Shown here: positions 19,281-23,731 of the stretch, piece by piece
Layout: every line of letters begins with the position of its first letter
How positions within the stretch are numbered: the first letter of the stretch is position 1
Notes under the pieces: generated by a model
The model's database searches: none
What the model saw: only the letters and a program-made list of their open reading frames with translations
What the model was told of the DNA's origin: nothing
Translations under genes and position numbers: made by a program
Assembly (NCBI GenBank): GCA_905397405.1
Contig: CAJPVJ010000422.1
Span: 1 to 23,731 of the forward strand
Direction of reading: 5' to 3'
From: Oppiella nova
Lineage: Eukaryota > Arthropoda > Arachnida > Sarcoptiformes > Oppiidae
DNA: 23,731 bases

Positions 19281-20928
19281 TGAGTACTGTATGTATTTCA
19301 TAGACATAAGTGTGTTTGAGATGAAAATATTGATAACAATAGCTATTTTTGTGTCACATTTGAACCAAAACTAATATCACTTAAGTGTATACCAGGGACA
19401 TAAAAAGACTCATTAATTTGATTGGATATATGAGTTATTATAACAAATAATTCCGATATATTTATATCATAATAATTACAAAGCTAGGCAACTAAAAATA
19501 TATATATCCAATTAAATTAGCACAAATTAAAACTCTAATATGAGATACAATAAATTATTTAATGCAACATAGAATCTTATCTTGGTAAATAGTAAATATC
19601 AAGACACAATCTATATACGGTAATCGATACGATAGTCTACTGATAATCCAAATGTCAAAACAAAAAAACATTTTACCCATTGTTTTGTGACCAGAATTCA
19701 TAAGTAAACACTTATATTAAAACCCATCGAAACACACGTACAGAATATTCTATCAGTCAATAATCCCAATAGTATTTTACTTAATTAAATATTTATTTTC
19801 CAATTCTTTGCGTAATCTAATTAAATTATAATTTAATTACCAATTATACAAACAATAACATAAAATGCGCAAATATTTTAGTTTACTACTATACTAATAG
19901 TAATAACTATTTTATATATTTTATTTGTTATGTATTTTTTTAGCACAAAAAATGTCTCAAAATTGACTTTTATTACAAAATACAGTTCAGATATCCATCA
20001 CTTATGGCTAAAGTATTAGAAAAAATATAGTTTTATGTTTCAAAAGCGCTTTTTATCTTATTATATCATATGATAAGTATTTGATATCAATATATTCAGT
20101 GGTAAAGTGCGGTTATATATATAAGGCTTATCCCAGAGATTCAACGATAAAAACCATTTTCTCAAAAATATCTAAAATGATTGACACATTTTTATTATAC
20201 TATAATTCTCAGCCATTTTCCGTCGCTATTATAACGGATTTTTATATCAAAAAATTAATATTAATAAGGATTGTATTGAAGTATAATTTGTAACAACTGA
20301 ATTTTGACCTGTATGATTATTTTAAATAACATTGATATTTTCATGATACTTATTGATAATTTAAAAATCAATATTTGAGTGTGTTTTGTAGGAAAGTGCC
20401 TTTTAAGGGGTTATATAAAATAATACATTATTTACAGTTAATCAGTATGTTTTAATAATATCTAGTATATTATATTAACTAGATAAATTTTATGCGATCT
20501 ATTCACTTGAATAAATAGCTAGCAATAAATATCAATGTGCTAATAAAATTAACTGTTATTGTATCGCAAATTTATAATTTTCATTAAATATTTAACACTA
20601 TTCTCGTATTTAATCAATGTGCATTAATAATAAATTTTAATCTAGCCTTAAACTAAATAAATAAATTTAATGTTTAATTTTAATCTACACAAATGTTCAA
20701 AATATAAAAAGCTCTAATCTATGCATAATTTATATACGTTATTATTATTGTTATAATTAAAATAAATTAATGTTAGACATTAAGGTTGCGAAATATAATT
20801 AAATAACACATAATCCTCGCACTACATACTCAATATAAACACATTTCTGATGAAATTATGTACACAATTATGACTAATAGGTATTTATTTTAATATTTTT
20901 CTAACGAGAAATCTTTTTAAAATTAAAT

Positions 20929-20930
<2 letters not shown>
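19279..20930. other. Very AT-rich non-coding stretch
   Basis: One of the most AT-rich parts of the window. No coding frame, RNA or repeat could be supported. Confidence 0.5.
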
Positions 20931-20969
<39 letters not shown>

Positions 20970-21544
20970 AGAGCTAATGGAATTAAATTAAACGGAATTT
21001 CCAATAAAAACATAAAAAATATTTTTAATACTTTAATATCCAATACCAGAAACAATTGCACACAAATTCATAGAACATTTAATATACGAAACTAAATGAT
21101 GATTAGTTGTAAAATATTAGATGATAGTTCAGTCTATATAAAAGTCTAACATACAGTCAAAACCCGTTAAAATATAACAAAAACAGAAAATGTATATAAA
21201 GCTGACTTATTTCTAAAACAAAAATTGACAACACTATTAATGCATGTTTAAAAATGTAAATAAACATTTTCAAGTCAAACACAATTAATAGGTAGCTAAA
21301 CTAATAAATTTTTATAATGTAACAATTTACTATCATACTACGTTAAATGTGTAATGATTTTAAAGTAACATATTTTGTAAAACTGTAAAATTGCAAAAAA
21401 AAACAAAATTTTGAATCTCTCTCTCTCTCTCTCTCTCTCTCTCCAAAGTGTTCACAATTGACATCAAATTTAACGCTTCAATAATAAAATCGTCGTTTTT
21501 ATCGTACAGTCGCTGCGAGTCTATACAATATAGTGCACTGAATA

Positions 21545-21577
<33 letters not shown>

Positions 21578-22184
21578 GGGAGAGAGAGGGAGAGAGAGAG
21601 GGAGAGAGAGAGAGCTAATGGAATTAAATTAAACGGAATTTCCAATAAAAACATTAAAAATATTTTTTAATACTTTAATATCCAATACCAGAAACAATTG
21701 CACACAAATTCACAGCACATTTAATATACGAAACTAAATGATGATTAGTTGTAAAAATATTAGATGATAGTTCAGTCTATATAAAAATCTAACATACAGA
21801 CAATACCCGTTAAAATATACCAAAAACAGAAAATTTATATAAAGCTGACTTATTTCTAAAACAAAAATTGACAATATTATTAATGCATGTTTAAAAATGT
21901 AAATAAACATTTTCAGGTTAAACACAATTAATAGGTAGCTAAACTAATAAATTTTTTATAATGTAACAATTTACTATCATACTACGTTAAATGTGTAATG
22001 ATTTTAAAGTAACATATTTTGTAAAACTGTAAAATTGCAAAAAAAACAAATTTTGAATCTCTCTCTCTCTCTCTCTCTCTCTCCAAAGTGTTCACAATTG
22101 ACATCAAATTTAACGCTTCAATAATAAAATCGTCGTTTTTATCGTACAGTCGCTGCGAGTCTATACAATATAGTGCACTGAATA
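20931..22184 (+). repeat. Tandem duplication, unit about 640 bp, with GA and CT tracts
   Basis: Copy 1 (20971-21544) and copy 2 (21612-22184) begin GAGCTAATGGAATTAAATTA and end at GTGCACTGAATA. I count about 12 substitutions and several 1-2 base indels, near 98% identity. Each copy is preceded by a GA tract (20931-20967 and 21544-21614) and contains a CT tract (21416-21443 and 22058-22083). The internal junction, GAATA followed by AGAGAG, falls exactly at the GA tract. No coding capacity. Confidence 0.95.
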
Positions 22185-22378
22185 TGAGCTACAGTTATAA
22201 GCAATTACTGTATGAGTAGATACTGGCGCTCATATTAAGACAAGCACTGGTAGTCTACAGAAGTCTTATACACAGACATCTACTTCTGGTGTCTAACTAT
22301 CGATATTCGATAAAAATAACTTAATGTATAGATATATACAGAGATAAAGGGCTAAAATTTCCAGTAATTCAGTTATAT

Positions 22379-22379
<1 letters not shown>
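22185..22379. other. Non-coding spacer
   Basis: AT-rich spacer between the tandem duplication and the inverted repeat; nothing recognised. Confidence 0.5.

Positions 22380-22418
<39 letters not shown>
22380..22418 (+). repeat. (GA)n microsatellite
   Basis: GA tract abutting the outer end of the left arm of the inverted repeat. Confidence 0.95.
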
Positions 22419-22420
<2 letters not shown>

Positions 22421-22534
22421 ACCGGGAGATCGATAAGTTGATGGCTTTCAATAGAGATTATATATATTTATCTCTCAGATGTGATGGCATGCAATCAGTT
22501 TGTATGGTGTGGTGCACTCCGGAGCACCCGGTGC
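22419..22534 (+). repeat. 116-bp perfect inverted repeat, left arm
   Basis: It is identical over all 116 bases to the reverse complement of 22640-22755. The arm itself starts GCACCGGGAG and ends CACCCGGTGC, so each arm has its own terminal inverted repeat and looks like a tiny MITE-like unit. A transcript across both arms would form a long hairpin. Confidence 0.97.
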
Positions 22535-22598
22535 TATTTTGTGATTAAGTTCTTAGCGTTAAAAATGTTTATTATTATTAGTGTTTATCTGTTTATTA

Positions 22599-22604
<6 letters not shown>

Positions 22605-22640
<36 letters not shown>
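22605..22640 (+). repeat. (GA)n microsatellite in the inverted-repeat spacer
   Basis: GA tract at the end of the 105-base spacer, touching the inner end of the right arm. Confidence 0.95.
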
Positions 22641-22641
<1 letters not shown>

Positions 22642-22755
22642 ACCGGGTGCTCCGGAGTGCACCACACCATACAAACTGATTGCATGCCATCACATCTGAG
22701 AGATAAATATATATAATCTCTATTGAAAGCCATCAACTTATCGATCTCCCGGTGC
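22640..22755 (-). repeat. 116-bp perfect inverted repeat, right arm
   Basis: Exact reverse complement of 22419-22534, followed directly by a CT tract (22755-22788) that mirrors the GA tract outside the left arm. This extends the near-palindrome to about 150 bases per side. Lack of divergence implies a very recent event or ongoing gene conversion. Confidence 0.97.

Positions 22756-22788
<33 letters not shown>
22755..22788 (+). repeat. (CT)n tract beside the right arm
   Basis: CT tract with one CCC break, complementary to the GA tract outside the left arm. Confidence 0.93.
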
Positions 22789-23650
22789 AATTGCTAGACA
22801 TTGCTCTCCATATATAACTACAAATCTCTCTCATCCACTCGCAACATCCCATACCTCCCTGTGCTCTACTCTCTCTCCCTCTCCCATACACTCCCACTCA
22901 CTCGCATGAATCGGTTAATGCATTTGTATGAAAACGTATGACAAAACAATTGCGACAGAAATTGAAAGTCAGAAGTAATCAAAAGTACAATTAAGGAGAG
23001 GGCCTAACGATAAATACCAGTGCTTTTTGGGCAAAGTATAGCATTGTATTGTACAGTATATTGACGGCACTCTACTGTATATACTGTGGGCACGTATTTG
23101 TAATACAGAAATAATTGCCATTACATTAAGACATACACACAACGAGACAAAAGTTTTAATGCAAACCACTTTGTGTCTCAAATGTTAACTTTATTTTTAC
23201 TGATCATGAGATTAATATTAAGTGTTTTTATGGACTTTTGATTCAAATAATATTTAAAAACATACGTTTTAAGCAAAGTTACCTATTAATTAATATTTAA
23301 AAAAATTAATTATTTAGTTTACTTAATTAAATTCTAATTAATTATCAGGGACTATTAAAGCATTTGTTAATTTTTCGAAATTTCAACTTTACAAAATATA
23401 TAATAATTTTATACTGGTACATTCTAGTATGTAGTATAATATAAAATTCCTTATTATAACTTTAAAAGTTTGCAAACTTTAATACAATTCTTGCATCAAT
23501 GCACTCAAATGAACTAGTTTATTTATCATGCATTCATCAATCAACACATTTACGCCAATATAATCAGGAGTGCATTACCAGGACATGGCATCTGAATAAA
23601 TCCAATTATATATCATAAATATCACCAGTGATTGCATTTTGACATACAAT
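22789..23650. other. Non-coding stretch with C-rich patch
   Basis: 22795-22915 is pyrimidine/C-rich on the plus strand (CTCCCTGTGCTCTACTCTC, CCCATACACTCCCACTCACT). The remainder is AT-rich with no recognised feature. Confidence 0.45.
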
Positions 23651-23654
23651 CCGC

Positions 23655-23705
23655 GGCGGATATAAATATATGCAAACAAGTGAGGAGTCAGTGTTGGCGC
23701 TAATG
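23655..23705 (+). promoter_or_regulatory. Candidate core promoter: TATA box plus initiator
   Basis: TATAAATA at 23661-23668 is followed by TCAGT at 23688-23692, an arthropod-type initiator. If A at 23690 is +1, the TATA box starts at -29, the usual spacing. A CpG-containing GC patch (CCGCGGCGG) lies just upstream. The first ATG is at 23703-23705 and stays open to the window end. Confidence 0.4.
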
Positions 23706-23731
23706 GCATACTTCCCCTACCCTTCCCATCA
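23703..23731 (+). CDS. Possible start of a coding exon cut by the window end
   Basis: ATG 13 bases after the proposed transcription start, reading MAYFPYPSH to the edge of the window. Too short to identify. It could be the first exon of a neighbouring gene or an alternative first exon, and it rests on the promoter call. Confidence 0.2.

Larger units (their letters stand above)
18111..19753. promoter_or_regulatory. Cluster of palindromic AGAATATTCT-type motifs
   Basis: CAGAATATTC-type sites occur at 18112 (imperfect right half), 18582-18595, 18738-18750, 18878-18891 and 19740-19753. Two of them are the full palindrome ACAGAATATTCTGT. GAA-TA-TTC fits the two-unit core of heat-shock elements, but three-unit arrays are absent. 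They may instead be recurrent ends of a short repeat or matrix-type AT palindromes. Confidence 0.3.

Noticed and set aside
1-23731. Retrovirus-like or other virus-derived element
   Set aside because: No reverse transcriptase, integrase, capsid or envelope-like frame and no paired long terminal repeats were seen.

Overview
This is a eukaryotic, probably arthropod, nuclear window (a mite or other chelicerate is a guess). It is very AT-rich outside the exons, has spliced genes, shows many long GA/CT dinucleotide tracts, and carries small non-autonomous repeats. No bacterial-type features are visible.

One gene is well supported. Six exons on the + strand (8528-8839, 12093-12515, 15343-15727, 16320-16765, 16935-17117, 17282-17655) join in one open frame of about 707 codons, and the codon phases match across all five introns. 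The protein belongs to the p140Cap / Sickle tail family (human SRCIN1 and KIAA1217), recognised by its AIP3-type domain encoded mainly by the 15343 and 16320 exons. The first two visible exons and the start of the third encode disordered Ser/Lys- and Gln/His/Pro-rich sequence. The last two encode Pro-rich tail sequence. The first exon opens with an incomplete codon, so the gene probably begins upstream. The coiled-coil part typical of the family is not in the window, so either the gene continues beyond it or this is a short form ending at the stop at 17653-17655.

Upstream (1-8527): AT-rich DNA with a degenerate U2 snRNA-like sequence (615-775), a 104-base tandem duplication (3501-3707), a GC-richer patch with inverted repeats (4864-5062), an 814-base MITE-like DNA element (6203-7016) and an unidentified minus-strand ORF (7545-7967).

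Introns: the first holds two inverted copies of a 227-base repeat, one of them between identical 97-base direct repeats. The second holds a tandem duplication of about 550 bases that copied the acceptor and 5' half of the AIP3-domain exon, making a truncated decoy exon that runs into a stop.

Downstream (17656-23731): no recognised exon. There is a cluster of palindromic AGAATATTCT motifs, a tandem duplication of about 640 bases (20931-22184), a perfect 116-base inverted repeat (22419-22755), and a TATA plus initiator-like core promoter with an ATG at the very end (23661-23731).

The unifying oddity is that GA/CT tracts sit in, or at the edge of, nearly every local duplication and inversion in the window.
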